Assembly: GCF_027498035.1 (NCBI RefSeq)
Contig: NZ_CP114978.1
Location: forward strand, 4,251,375 to 4,315,374
Source: Pseudoxanthomonas sp.
GTDB lineage: Bacteria > Pseudomonadota > Gammaproteobacteria > Xanthomonadales > Xanthomonadaceae
DNA length: 64,000 nucleotides
Direction of reading: 5' to 3'
The notes under the pieces were generated by a model that was not told the origin of the DNA, did not search any database, and worked only from the letters and a program-made list of their open reading frames with translations. The translations under genes and the position numbers were made by a program. Below, in pieces: positions 17,526-26,188 of this stretch; the first letter of the stretch is position 1; the number at the start of each line of letters is the position of its first letter.

Positions 17526-19133
17526 ATGCCGCGACTGGACCTGGAAGTTTCCCCGCGCGCCATGCGCGTGCTTGCCGGCCTGGCGCTGGTCCTGGGCAGT
17601 GCCGCGTTTGCCGGCTGCGCGCATGCGCCGGTGGTCGATCGGCAGGCGCGCCAGGCGCCCACGCCGGCGCCTCTGGCTGGCGTCTGGGTGTTTGCGCAGG
17701 GCCCGGCGTTTCCCGGGCCGCGCTACATGCGTATCGCGCTGAAGGACGGCCAGTGGCAGGGGTACATCACCACCGACTGGTATGGCGATATACCGATGGA
17801 CAAGCTTCGCGTCGAAGGCGACGTGGCGCATTTCGAGATCGACAACGGCAATGCCAAGCTGCCGGTGCGGCCCTGGACGGCGACGCTGGATGGTGGACAG
17901 GTGCAGGTGGTGGGACGGATCTGGGACGAGCAGGTCGACATCGTCGGCCAGCGCGGCGGCGAAGCCGACGCAGCGCGGCTGGCGTTCCCAAGTGAAGCCT
18001 TGCCAGCGCTGCGGTCGCTGAGGCCGGACGGGTTGATGGCGACGCCGCCGATGGGCTGGAGCAGCTGGAACACCTTCGCCGACCGGATCGACGATGCCAC
18101 CATCCGCGGCATCGCCGATGCGATGGTCCGCAGCGGCCTGCGCGATGCCGGCTATCGCTACATCAACATCGACGACGGCTGGCAGGGCACGCGCGGCGCC
18201 GACGGCGTGCTGCAGCCCAATGCGCACTTCCCGGACATGAGGGCACTGGCCGATTACGTCCATGCCAAAGGACTCAAGCTGGGCATCTACAGTTCGCCCG
18301 GTCCGAAAACCTGCGCCGGCTATACCGGCAGTTACGGCCACGTCGAGCAGGACGCGCGGACCTGGGCTGGCTGGGGCATCGACTACGTCAAGTACGACCT
18401 GTGCTCGGGCGAGGGTATCTTCCGCACGCCGACCCAGGTGCGACAGGCCTATCTGAAGATGGGCCTGGCCCTGCGCGCAACGGACAGGCCGATCGTCTAC
18501 AGCCTGTGCCAGTACGGTCGCGATCATGTCGGCCGCTGGGGGCGCGAGGTCGGCGGACATCTGTGGCGGACCACGGGCGACATCGAGGACGCCTATCCGG
18601 TGATGTCCGGCATCGGCTTCGACAGGAATGGGGGCGCCGCCGATGCAGGGCCGGGCGGATGGAATGACCCGGACATGCTTGAGGTCGGCAACGGCGGCAT
18701 GTCCGAAGACGAATACCGCACCCACATGAGCCTGTGGGCACTGTCGGCCGCGCCGCTGCTGCTGGGCAACGACCTGCGCCGGATGACGCCAGCCACGCGC
18801 AAGCTGTTGCTCAACCCCGCAGTCATCGCCGTGGACCAGGACGTGCTGGGCGTGCAGGGTACGCAGGTCCGCCGCGAGGGCGACATCGCGCTGTGGCGCA
18901 AGCCGATGGCCGATGGTTCGGTGGTGCTGGGCCTGTTCAACCGTGGCGCGGTAGCGGGCAGGATCGCGGTTTCGCCTGCCGATGCCGGGTTCACACCAGG
19001 TGCGTGGCAGGTCCGCGACCTGTGGTCGGGCAAGCGCCTGGATCCGCATATCGCCGAGTTTCAGGTGGTGGCGCATGGCGCCACCTTGCTGCGGGCCTGG
19101 CCACATCCTGGCGCAGCTGCGAAGCATCAGTGA
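17526..19133 (+). CDS. GH27 alpha-galactosidase-like lipoprotein with N-terminal beta-domain
   Basis: A 535-residue protein. A lipoprotein signal ends at Cys31 (GSAAFAGC); an internal ATG at 17562 would give a more standard leader, but only 17526 has a strong GGAGG site 6-7 nt upstream. Residues about 40-165 form a small extra beta-rich domain. The GH27 barrel follows (TPPMGWSSWNTFAD) with nucleophile Asp291 in YVKYDLC and acid/base Asp381 in GGWNDPDMLEVG, then a C-terminal beta-sandwich. GH27 enzymes hydrolyse alpha-D-galactosides, and some act on beta-L-arabinopyranosides. Plant extensins carry alpha-galactose on serine, which would fit this locus. A likely outer-membrane or periplasmic anchor places it beside the TonB receptor encoded next. 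Confidence 0.88.
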   Translation: MPRLDLEVSPRAMRVLAGLALVLGSAAFAGCAHAPVVDRQARQAPTPAPLAGVWVFAQGPAFPGPRYMRIALKDGQWQGYITTDWYGDIPMDKLRVEGDVAHFEIDNGNAKLPVRPWTATLDGGQVQVVGRIWDEQVDIVGQRGGEADAARLAFPSEALPALRSLRPDGLMATPPMGWSSWNTFADRIDDATIRGIADAMVRSGLRDAGYRYINIDDGWQGTRGADGVLQPNAHFPDMRALADYVHAKGLKLGIYSSPGPKTCAGYTGSYGHVEQDARTWAGWGIDYVKYDLCSGEGIFRTPTQVRQAYLKMGLALRATDRPIVYSLCQYGRDHVGRWGREVGGHLWRTTGDIEDAYPVMSGIGFDRNGGAADAGPGGWNDPDMLEVGNGGMSEDEYRTHMSLWALSAAPLLLGNDLRRMTPATRKLLLNPAVIAVDQDVLGVQGTQVRREGDIALWRKPMADGSVVLGLFNRGAVAGRIAVSPADAGFTPGAWQVRDLWSGKRLDPHIAEFQVVAHGATLLRAWPHPGAAAKHQ

Positions 19134-19440
19134 CCGCGCGCGCGTCGCCACGACGCGCGACATTGCGCCGTGCGGGTTTCCGCATGGAAACGCGGCAAAT
19201 GCGACAAGACGCTGCATGAGCAGGCCGGCATTGTGACCGTGTGATGAAAATGGCCTGAAGCGGGGCGTGCAGCGAGGGGGCTGCGGCACAGGCGCTCCAC
19301 CGAAGGCATTTTTCATCGTCGGCCCGGCAGCCCATGCCGGCAGGCAATTACTCCGAACCAACCGATCCGCTGGCATGCGCCGGTGCGGGGACGCTTTGTC
19401 CCGAGTCCGGCGCTCCACATCCAACCGAGGAATTCCAGAA
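19134..19440. other. Intergenic region between the GH27 gene and the TonB receptor
   Basis: A gene-free stretch of 307 bp. A perfect 9-bp hairpin lies at 19139-19159 (CGCGCGTCG and CGACGCGCG, 3-nt loop) directly after the GH27 stop, without a T-run. The rest should hold the receptor promoter, but I could not identify a convincing -35/-10 pair. The ribosome-binding site GAGGAA is about 10 nt before ATG 19441. Confidence 0.5.
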
Positions 19441-22335
19441 ATGACGCCACGTCCGTCCCACCTCCTCTCTACGCGCCATGCACTGGCCCCGCGCCGACCA
19501 CTGACCGTTGCCGTGGCCGCGGTGTTGATGCTGGCTGCCGCCACGCCCGTGCTTGCCCAGGAGGCCACGACCGACGGTGGCGACGCGCCCAAGACGCTGG
19601 ATAACGTGGTGGTCACCGGTTCGCGCCTGCGCCGCGTGGATACAGAGACCGCCAACCCGGTGGTGACCGTGACCCGCGAGCAGATCACCGCCACTGGCAA
19701 GGCGACCGTGGGCGACCTGTTGCAGGAACTGCCGTCCATCGCCGGCAACGCGACCAATCCGAACACCAACAACGGCGGCGGTACCGGCGCCTCGACCGTC
19801 TCGCTGCGTGGCCTGGGCGACAAGCGCACGCTGGTGCTGGTCAACGGCATGCGCCTGGCCTACAACGACGTCAATGCGATCCCGGCCAGCATGATCGAGC
19901 GCATCGAGGTGCTCAGCGACGGCGCCTCGGCTGTCTATGGCTCCGACGCAATCGGTGGCGTGGTGAACTTCATCCTGCGCGATCGTTTCGAAGGCACCCA
20001 GTTCTCCACCGATTTCGGCAGCAGCTGGAAGGGCGACGGCAACCGCCGCAACTTCTCGCTCACCACTGGCAAGACCTGGGACCGCGGCAGCATCGTGGCC
20101 GGCCTGTCCTACCACAACCTGGATGCGGTCTCCGCCGCGGAACGTGACTACTCCAAGGATGCGCTGTACCTGATCGACGGTGCGTCGGTGAAGCAGGGCT
20201 CGTCGGCCACACCGACCGGTTCGGTGAACTTCAACGATGGCTCCGCTGCATCGACTGCACTGGCCGCCTCCAACGGCTGTTCGCGGGTGACGCTCAACAG
20301 TGGCGTCAGCGGCACTGCCAGCGCCAGCGACTTCCATTGCTACAGCGCCACCAGTGACTCCTACAACTACCAGCCCTACAACCTGCTGCAGACGCCGCAG
20401 GAACGGACCAACGCGTTCGTGATGGGCACCTTCCGCATCAATGACAACGTCGAGGCCTATCTCAATACCTGGTTCAGCAAGACCGAGTCGTCATCCGTCA
20501 TCGCGCCGATCCCGATCTTCGCCAACGGCGACAACTTCCTGGTTTCGGCCGACAGCTACTACAACCCATACGGCGTCAATTTCGGCACCGATCGCACCAC
20601 GGGCACTTCGTACAACGACCTCAACACCCGCATCACGGCGCTGGGCAACCGCCGCTACGAGTACGACACCTACAACCTGCAGGTGACCCCGGGCCTGCGC
20701 GGCAGCTTCGGCAGCAGCTCGTGGCAGTGGGATGCCAGCATGAACTACGGAAGGGTCAAGCAGAAATCGACCAACTACGGCTTCCTGAACTACACCAAGT
20801 TCAACCAGGCCGTCGGCGCCTCGTTCCTGGATACCGACGGCGTGGTCAAGTGCGGCAGCGCGGGTAACGTGATCGCCGGCTGCACGCCGATCAACATCTT
20901 CAACATCAACGATGCGTCCAATACGGCTGCGCTGGAGGCGATGCTGGTCAATCCTGTCGTGACCAGCATCTACACGGTCAAGCAGATCGAGGCCAACGCC
21001 AACGGCGAGCTGTTCGACCTGCCGGCCGGCACGGTGAGCCTGGCCGCTGGCCTGTCCTACCGCAACGAGTCGACCAGCACCCAGGCCGATGCCGCCTGGA
21101 CGGCCGACGAGAACGGCCTGTGCGACACGATCGAGTTCTGCGCCTCCACCCTCAGCGGCGGCTTCAACGTCAAGGAAGCCTATGCCGAAGCGCTGTTCCC
21201 GCTGCTCAAGGACCTGCCGCTGATCGAGTCGCTGAACCTGACGGTCGGCTCGCGCTTCTCCGACTACAGCTCGGTCGGCAGCAAGACCAACAGCAAGGTG
21301 TCGCTGGAATACCGTCCCATCCAGGACCTGCTGCTGCGTGGTACCGCGTCCCAGGTGTTCCGCGCGCCCAACATCAGCGAGCTGTATTCGGGCGTGGCCG
21401 GCGATGCGGCCACCGCCAACGATCCGTGCAACGGCTACACCGGTGGCCACGAGGCGGCCTGCGCCAACGTGCCCACCGACGGCAGCTACCAGCAGGCCGA
21501 CGGCCAGGTCTCCGCCAAGGCTTCCGGTGCGGTCGTGGCGGGGTATCAGCTCAAGCCCGAAACCGGCAAGTCCTATGACGTGGGCTTCGTCTACGACCCG
21601 CGCTGGCTCGAAGGCCTGTCGCTGAGCGCGGACTGGTGGCGCATCGACCTGGAAGACACCATCACCACCGTGTCGGCGCAGACGGTGATGAACCAGTGCT
21701 ACGCGAACTCGGCCAGCAGCTTCTGCTCGCTGATCCATCGCAACGACAACGGCACCATCAACTACATCGCAGAGCCGACGGTCAACCTGGGCAAGCTCTG
21801 GGCGCGGGGCATCGACTTCAGCCTGACCTACCGCCTGCCGGAGACCGCGTGGGGCAAGTTCACCGCCAGCCTCAACGGCACCTACACCAGCCTGTACGAC
21901 ATCCTGCCCGACACCACCGATGCGAGCACGGTGACCATCCACAATGCGGGCAAATTCACGTACTCCTACGGCAATTTCCCGCGCTGGCGCGGCCTGGGCA
22001 CGGTGGCCTGGAACAAGGGCGACTGGAGCGCGTCCTGGCGCATCCGCTATGTCGGCAAGACCCAGATCGGCAGCAGCGACCTGGACCAGGGGTTGTCGGC
22101 CGATTCGGATGAAGCCGGCGTGGTCCGCGGCATCGGCGCGTACATCTACCACAACCTGCAGGCTGGCTATCAGTACACGCCGTGGCACACCCGCTTCGAG
22201 GTCGGCGTGGACAACGTGACCAACAAGCAGCCGCCGCTGTACTACGCCAACAACGTGACCAACGCCAATACCGACGTGGCCACTTATGACCTGCTGGGCC
22301 GCTTCATGTGGGCGCGCATGACGGTGACATTCTGA
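19441..22335 (+). CDS. TonB-dependent receptor, probable plant-glycan or glycopeptide transporter
   Basis: A 964-residue outer-membrane protein. The signal peptide ends at PVLAQEA, the TonB-box-like segment is TLDNVVVTGSRLRR, the plug domain spans about 60-180 (TLVLVNGMRL; GASAVYGSDAIGGVVNFIL), and a 22-strand barrel ends in an aromatic residue (MTVTF). There is no N-terminal STN domain, so it is probably not a sigma-regulator transducer. ATG 19441 has GAGGAA upstream; longer frames start in the intergenic region without a leader. Its place after four exported sugar hydrolases suggests import of arabino- or galacto-oligosaccharides or glycopeptides, as in Xanthomonas CUT loci. The ligand is inferred. 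Confidence 0.9.
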   Translation: MTPRPSHLLSTRHALAPRRPLTVAVAAVLMLAAATPVLAQEATTDGGDAPKTLDNVVVTGSRLRRVDTETANPVVTVTREQITATGKATVGDLLQELPSIAGNATNPNTNNGGGTGASTVSLRGLGDKRTLVLVNGMRLAYNDVNAIPASMIERIEVLSDGASAVYGSDAIGGVVNFILRDRFEGTQFSTDFGSSWKGDGNRRNFSLTTGKTWDRGSIVAGLSYHNLDAVSAAERDYSKDALYLIDGASVKQGSSATPTGSVNFNDGSAASTALAASNGCSRVTLNSGVSGTASASDFHCYSATSDSYNYQPYNLLQTPQERTNAFVMGTFRINDNVEAYLNTWFSKTESSSVIAPIPIFANGDNFLVSADSYYNPYGVNFGTDRTTGTSYNDLNTRITALGNRRYEYDTYNLQVTPGLRGSFGSSSWQWDASMNYGRVKQKSTNYGFLNYTKFNQAVGASFLDTDGVVKCGSAGNVIAGCTPINIFNINDASNTAALEAMLVNPVVTSIYTVKQIEANANGELFDLPAGTVSLAAGLSYRNESTSTQADAAWTADENGLCDTIEFCASTLSGGFNVKEAYAEALFPLLKDLPLIESLNLTVGSRFSDYSSVGSKTNSKVSLEYRPIQDLLLRGTASQVFRAPNISELYSGVAGDAATANDPCNGYTGGHEAACANVPTDGSYQQADGQVSAKASGAVVAGYQLKPETGKSYDVGFVYDPRWLEGLSLSADWWRIDLEDTITTVSAQTVMNQCYANSASSFCSLIHRNDNGTINYIAEPTVNLGKLWARGIDFSLTYRLPETAWGKFTASLNGTYTSLYDILPDTTDASTVTIHNAGKFTYSYGNFPRWRGLGTVAWNKGDWSASWRIRYVGKTQIGSSDLDQGLSADSDEAGVVRGIGAYIYHNLQAGYQYTPWHTRFEVGVDNVTNKQPPLYYANNVTNANTDVATYDLLGRFMWARMTVTF

Positions 22336-22338
22336 GGC

Positions 22339-22752
22339 ATGCCGGTCCGGGTTGCACACCCGGACATGGTTCTGACGCCGGCGTGGGCCTTCGTGTCCAC
22401 GTCGGCGGTCTTCCAGCATGACGGTCGCTATTACTTCATGGGCTCCGAATGCACGGGCTGGAAGCCCAACACCGCCCATGGCGCCACGGCGGCATCGCCG
22501 ATGGGGCCCCGGACGGAGTTTGGAAATCCCGCGCAGGGTGCCGATGCCGCGCTGACCTTCCACAGCCAGAGCGCCTATGTGTTGCCCTGGCCTGGGCAGC
22601 CGGGTCGCTTCATCTACATGGGTGATCGCTGGAACCCCGACAACGCCATCGATGGTCGCTATGTCTGGCTGCCGCTGACCTTGACCGAGGATGGTTTCCG
22701 GATCGCGTGGCGCGATAGCTGGCGGCCGGACAAGCAAAAGGCCGGCGATTAA
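22339..22752 (+). pseudogene. GH43 family glycoside hydrolase remnant (C-terminal part only)
   Basis: The open frame encodes 137 residues, most of which match the C-terminal half of the five-bladed propeller of GH43 enzymes of the exo-beta-1,3-galactanase type: FQHDGRYYFMGSECTGWKPN, then SPMGP, then GADAALTFHSQSAYVLP, GRFIYMGDRWNPDNAIDG and RYVWLPL. A complete enzyme of this type is over 300 residues with catalytic acids in the missing N-terminal blades, and there is no signal peptide. The first 20 or so codons look unrelated to the family. The coding part begins 3 nt after the TonB-receptor stop, so a deletion probably removed the 5' end. It is almost certainly inactive; the retained open frame suggests the loss is recent or the fragment is translated. 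Confidence 0.75.
22345..22365. repeat. Hairpin at the TonB receptor / GH43 remnant junction
   Basis: A perfect 8-bp inverted repeat (GTCCGGGT and ACCCGGAC, 5-nt loop) starting 10 nt after the receptor stop, with no T-run. It may stabilise the receptor mRNA, or mark the junction where the start of the GH43 gene was lost. Confidence 0.5.
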
Positions 22753-22760
22753 GCCGGCCT
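22739..22760. terminator. Putative terminator hairpin between converging GH43 remnant and htpG
   Basis: An 8-bp stem (AGGCCGGC and GCCGGCCT) with a 6-nt loop that contains the stop codon of the GH43 remnant. Only a weak T-run follows on either strand. It lies 50 bp from the htpG stop and could serve both converging units. Confidence 0.45.
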
Positions 22761-22811
22761 CTCCATTTCGTCCCTGCGCCCGGGCGTGTCCGGCACGCAG
22801 GATGTGGTGCC

Positions 22812-24728
22812 TCAGCGCGACAGGTCCAGCAGCAGCTTGTTGAGGCGGCGCACGTAGCCGGCAGGGTCCTTGAGGCTGTCGCCGGCAGCCAGCGCGGCCT
22901 GGTCGAACAGCACATGGGCCAGGTCGCCGAAGCGGTCCTCGTCGGCCTCGCCATCCAGGCGTTCGATCAGCGGGTGGGCCGGGTTGAACTCGAACACCGG
23001 CTTGGCCTCGGGCACCTTCTGGCCGTTGGCTTCCAGCAGCTGGCGCATCTGCAGGCCCATGTCGCCCTCACCGATGGCCAGGATCGCCGGCGAATCGGTC
23101 AGGCGATGCGACACGCGGACCTCGGACACGTCCTCGCCCAGGGATTCCTTCAGGCGCGCAACCAGCTTTTCCTTGTCCTTGGCAGTCTCTTCCTGGGCCT
23201 TCTTGTCTTCTTCGGTTTCCAGCGCGCCCAGGTCCAGGTCGCCGCGGGCGACATCGACGAACGACTTGCCGTCGAACTCGGTCAGGTACTGCATCAGCCA
23301 CTCGTCGATGCGGTCGGTCAGCAGCAGCACCTCGATGCCCTTCTTGCGGAACACTTCCAGGTGCGGGCTGTCCTTGACCTGCGCGTAGCTCTCGCCGGTG
23401 AGGTAGTACAGCTTGTCCTGGCCTTCGACCATGCGCGCCACGTAGTCGGCCAGGCCCACGTCCTGCGCATCGGTGCCGGACTTGGTCGAGCCGAAGCGCA
23501 ACAGGCTGGCGATCTTCTCGCGGTTGGCGTAGTCCTCGGACGGGCCTTCCTTGAGGACCTGGCCGAACTCCTTCCAGAAGGTCGCGTAGTCGTCGGGCTT
23601 GTCCTTGGCCAGCTTCTCCAGCATGTCCAGCGCACGCTTGGTCAGCGCGGACTTCATCGAATCGATGACCGGGCCCTTCTGCAGGATTTCACGCGAGACG
23701 TTCAACGGCAGGTCGGACGAATCCACCACGCCCTTGATGAAGCGCAGGTACAGCGGCAGGAACTGGTCGGCCTGGTCCATGATGTAGACGCGCTGCACGT
23801 ACAGCTTCAGGCCCTTGGCCGAATCGCGGTGGTACAGGTCGAACGGCGCACGCGCCGGGGCGAACAGCAGCGAGGTGTATTCCAGCTTGCCCTCGACCTT
23901 GTTGTGGCTCCAGGCCAACGCGTCGGCATGGTCATGGGCGATGTGCTTGTAGAACTCCTGGTATTCGGCGTCTTTCACTTCGGACTTGGAACGCGTCCAC
24001 AGCGCGCTGGCACGGTTGACCGCTTCCCACTCGGGTTCGGCCGGCGTTTCGCCTTCGGCCGGGGCGGGCAGGTCTTTCAGCAGCTCGACGGGCAGGGCGA
24101 TGTGGTCGGAGTACTTCTTGACGATGCCGCGCAGGCGCCAGCCATCGGCAAAGCCGGCTTCGTCTTCCTTCAGATGCAGCACGATCTGGGTGCCGCGCTG
24201 GGCCTTGTCGACGGTGGCCACTTCGAAGTCGCCTTCGCCTTTCGAAGACCAGTGCACGCCCTCGCTGGCGGGCAGGCCGGCGCGGCGCGAATACACGTCC
24301 ACCTGGTCGGCGACGATGAAGGCGCTGTAGAAACCCACGCCGAACTGGCCAATGAGGTTCGCGTCCTTCTTCTGGTCGCCGGACAGGTGCTTGAGGAAGT
24401 CGGCGGTGCCGGACTTGGCGATCGTGCCCAGGTGGGCGATGGCTTCGTCGCGGCTCATGCCGATGCCGTTGTCGTCGATGGTGACCGTGCGCGCGGCCGT
24501 GTCGAAGGCGATGCGGATGCGCAGGTCGCTGCCGTCGCCTTCCAGCAGGGACGCGTCGGTCAGCGCTTCGAAGCGCAGCTTGTCGGCGGCATCGGCGGCG
24601 TTGGACACCAGCTCACGCAGGAAGATCTCCTTGTTGGAATACAGGGAGTGGATCATCAGCTGCATCAGCTGCTTGACCTCGGTCTGGAAGCCCAGCGTTT
24701 CCTTGTGGGTTTCGGTGGCGGTGGTCAT
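22812..24728 (-). CDS. htpG: Molecular chaperone HtpG (bacterial Hsp90)
   Basis: A 638-residue protein, the usual length for Xanthomonad HtpG. The N-terminal GHKL ATPase domain has all motifs: NKEIFLREL with the catalytic Glu, the nucleotide-binding DNGIGM, LGTIAKSG and the lid/glycine loop GQFGVGFYSAF. The middle domain (about 240-500) and C-terminal dimerisation domain follow. The start MTTATETHKETLG at 24728 was chosen because homologues begin here; the frame stays open far upstream but without Hsp90 similarity. It acts in the cytoplasm in client folding under stress. A sigma32-like promoter lies about 55-85 bp upstream. It stands alone, divergent from rsmD. Confidence 0.97.
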   Translation of the reverse strand: MTTATETHKETLGFQTEVKQLMQLMIHSLYSNKEIFLRELVSNAADAADKLRFEALTDASLLEGDGSDLRIRIAFDTAARTVTIDDNGIGMSRDEAIAHLGTIAKSGTADFLKHLSGDQKKDANLIGQFGVGFYSAFIVADQVDVYSRRAGLPASEGVHWSSKGEGDFEVATVDKAQRGTQIVLHLKEDEAGFADGWRLRGIVKKYSDHIALPVELLKDLPAPAEGETPAEPEWEAVNRASALWTRSKSEVKDAEYQEFYKHIAHDHADALAWSHNKVEGKLEYTSLLFAPARAPFDLYHRDSAKGLKLYVQRVYIMDQADQFLPLYLRFIKGVVDSSDLPLNVSREILQKGPVIDSMKSALTKRALDMLEKLAKDKPDDYATFWKEFGQVLKEGPSEDYANREKIASLLRFGSTKSGTDAQDVGLADYVARMVEGQDKLYYLTGESYAQVKDSPHLEVFRKKGIEVLLLTDRIDEWLMQYLTEFDGKSFVDVARGDLDLGALETEEDKKAQEETAKDKEKLVARLKESLGEDVSEVRVSHRLTDSPAILAIGEGDMGLQMRQLLEANGQKVPEAKPVFEFNPAHPLIERLDGEADEDRFGDLAHVLFDQAALAAGDSLKDPAGYVRRLNKLLLDLSR

Positions 24729-24783
24729 GGGTCGTCTTGCTCCGTGGGTTGGACGGGCCGAGGGATGGCCGATGGCTCCCGGG

Positions 24784-24813
24784 GTATGGGTGGAAGTGGC
24801 GTTTTCAAGGGTT
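24784..24813 (-). promoter_or_regulatory. Sigma32-like heat-shock promoter of htpG
   Basis: On the minus strand the -35 element CCCTTGAAAA (24811 down to 24802) and the -10 element ACCCATAC (24791-24784) are separated by about 11-12 nt. The sigma32 consensus is CCCTTGAA, 13-15 nt, CCCCAT-T. The match and the position about 55 bp before an Hsp90 start support a heat-shock promoter; spacing is slightly short. Confidence 0.65.
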
Positions 24814-24851
24814 GCGGGTGCATGCGCAGGTGCGCGAAGGCGCCGTGAACT

Positions 24852-24931
24852 CCTGTAGCGCGGAGCTTGCTCCGCTGCCCTTCGGTCAGGACATTGGGAA
24901 AGCTCCAGCGGAGCAAGCTCGGCTCTACAGG
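24852..24931. repeat. Dispersed hairpin repeat, family A copy 1
   Basis: An 80-bp imperfect inverted repeat running from CCTGTAG to CTACAGG, with inner arms CGGAGCTTGCTCCGCTG and CAGCGGAGCAAGCTCGG. It lies between the divergent htpG and rsmD. Four further copies occur in this window (37686, 39942, 56084, 56200), all intergenic. Confidence 0.8.
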
Positions 24932-24984
24932 AAACGCCGGCGTCCGGATCGTTATCATCTGCGGCCTTTCCGCCGATCCTGCCC

Positions 24985-25632
24985 ATGGCCCGTTCGCCAT
25001 CCACCCCGCATTCCCGGGCCGCCCAACAGGGCGCCGGCCAGGTCCGCATCGTCGGCGGGCGCTGGCGCAATACGCGCCTGCCGGTGCCGAACCTGCCAGG
25101 CCTGCGCCCGAGCAGCGACCGGGTCCGCGAGACCCTGTTCAACTGGCTGACCGGCGAGCTGGCCGGCGCGCGGGTGCTGGACCTGTTCGCCGGCACCGGT
25201 GCGCTGGGGCTGGAAGCCATGTCGCGCGGCGCCGACAGCGCAGTGCTGGTCGAGCGCGATCCGGGCCTGGCCCGGCAGCTGGGCGAAGTGGTGACAAGAC
25301 TGAAAGCTGCCGACCAGGTCACGGTCGTCAACGCCGATGCGCTGGCCTGGCTGGAACAGCAGCCGGACGCGGCCTTCGACATCGCTTTCGTCGATCCGCC
25401 GTTCGCCGCAGGGCTGTGGGACGCCGTGCTGGCGCGGCTGCCGCGGCTGCTGGCGCCGGGCGCCTGGCTCTATATCGAATCCCCGCACGACCAGGCGCCG
25501 GCGCTGCCGCCGGGCTTCGTGCTGCACCGCGAGGGCAGTACCCGCGAGGTGCGCTACGCCCTGGCCCGTGCGTCCCGGGCACCGGCCACTGCTACACTGA
25601 ACGGCGAACTTTCGACGGTACTTGCTGAATGA
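24985..25632 (+). CDS. rsmD: 16S rRNA (guanine(966)-N(2))-methyltransferase RsmD
   Basis: A 215-residue class I SAM methyltransferase. The family signature is complete: RIVGGRWRNTRLPVP near the N-terminus, LRPSSDRVRETLFNWL, the SAM motif VLDLFAGTGALGLEA and the N-methyltransferase motif IAFVDPPF. It methylates G966 of 16S rRNA during 30S assembly. Its stop overlaps the coaD start by 4 nt (ATGA), the standard rsmD-coaD pairing. A possible -10 element TATCAT at 24953-24958 lies just upstream, but no good -35 was found. Confidence 0.96.
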   Translation: MARSPSTPHSRAAQQGAGQVRIVGGRWRNTRLPVPNLPGLRPSSDRVRETLFNWLTGELAGARVLDLFAGTGALGLEAMSRGADSAVLVERDPGLARQLGEVVTRLKAADQVTVVNADALAWLEQQPDAAFDIAFVDPPFAAGLWDAVLARLPRLLAPGAWLYIESPHDQAPALPPGFVLHREGSTREVRYALARASRAPATATLNGELSTVLAE

Positions 25633-26132
25633 GCGTGTCGCCCATCCGGACCGCGGTTTATCCGGGCACCTTCGACCCGATCACCAACGGTCACCTGGAC
25701 CTGATCGACCGTGCCGCGCCCTTGTTCGAGCGCATCGTCATCGGCGTGGCCGCCAGCCAGAAGAAAGGTCCGGCGCTGCCGATCGAAAAGCGCGTCGCCC
25801 TGGCCCGCGAGGCCGTCGCCCACCACCCGCACGTGGAAGTCACCGGCTTCGACAGCCTGCTGGCCGATTTCGTCCACAAGGTGGGCGGCCGGGTGCTGCT
25901 GCGCGGCCTGCGCGCGGTGTCCGACTTCGAATACGAATTCCAGATGGCCAGCATGAACCGGCACCTGATTCCCGACGTGGAAACGCTGTTCATGACCCCG
26001 GCCGAGCAGTTCGGCTTCATTTCCTCGACCCTGGTGCGCGAGATCGCACGCCTGGGCGGCGACGTGTCCGGCTTCGTGCCCGCCTCGGTGGCCAAGGCCC
26101 TGCAGGAAGCGCGCGAAGCCGCCATCGACTGA
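25629..26132 (+). CDS. coaD: Phosphopantetheine adenylyltransferase CoaD
   Basis: A 167-residue nucleotidyltransferase of normal length. It contains the T/HxGH-type site in YPGTFDPITNGH near the N-terminus, RGLRAVSDFEYEFQM in the middle and the ISSTLVREIA motif near residue 140. It transfers AMP to 4'-phosphopantetheine, the penultimate step of coenzyme A synthesis, in the cytoplasm. It is translationally coupled to rsmD. Confidence 0.97.
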   Translation: MSVSPIRTAVYPGTFDPITNGHLDLIDRAAPLFERIVIGVAASQKKGPALPIEKRVALAREAVAHHPHVEVTGFDSLLADFVHKVGGRVLLRGLRAVSDFEYEFQMASMNRHLIPDVETLFMTPAEQFGFISSTLVREIARLGGDVSGFVPASVAKALQEAREAAID

Positions 26133-26188
26133 TCTCATCGCTTTCCCCCGCTACTCACATCTCAAAGATCCAACCGGAGGCTGCACCC

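Noticed and set aside
19231..19259. CRP/Clp-type site TTGTGACCGTGTGATG before the TonB receptor at 19441.
   Set aside because: It has TGTGA-like direct half-sites but not the inverted TCACA half at the proper spacing.
24729..25382. Upstream extension of the htpG frame by 218 codons.
   Set aside because: It runs through the intergenic repeat and across rsmD on the opposite strand; Hsp90 similarity starts at 24728 and the heat-shock promoter lies inside the extension.
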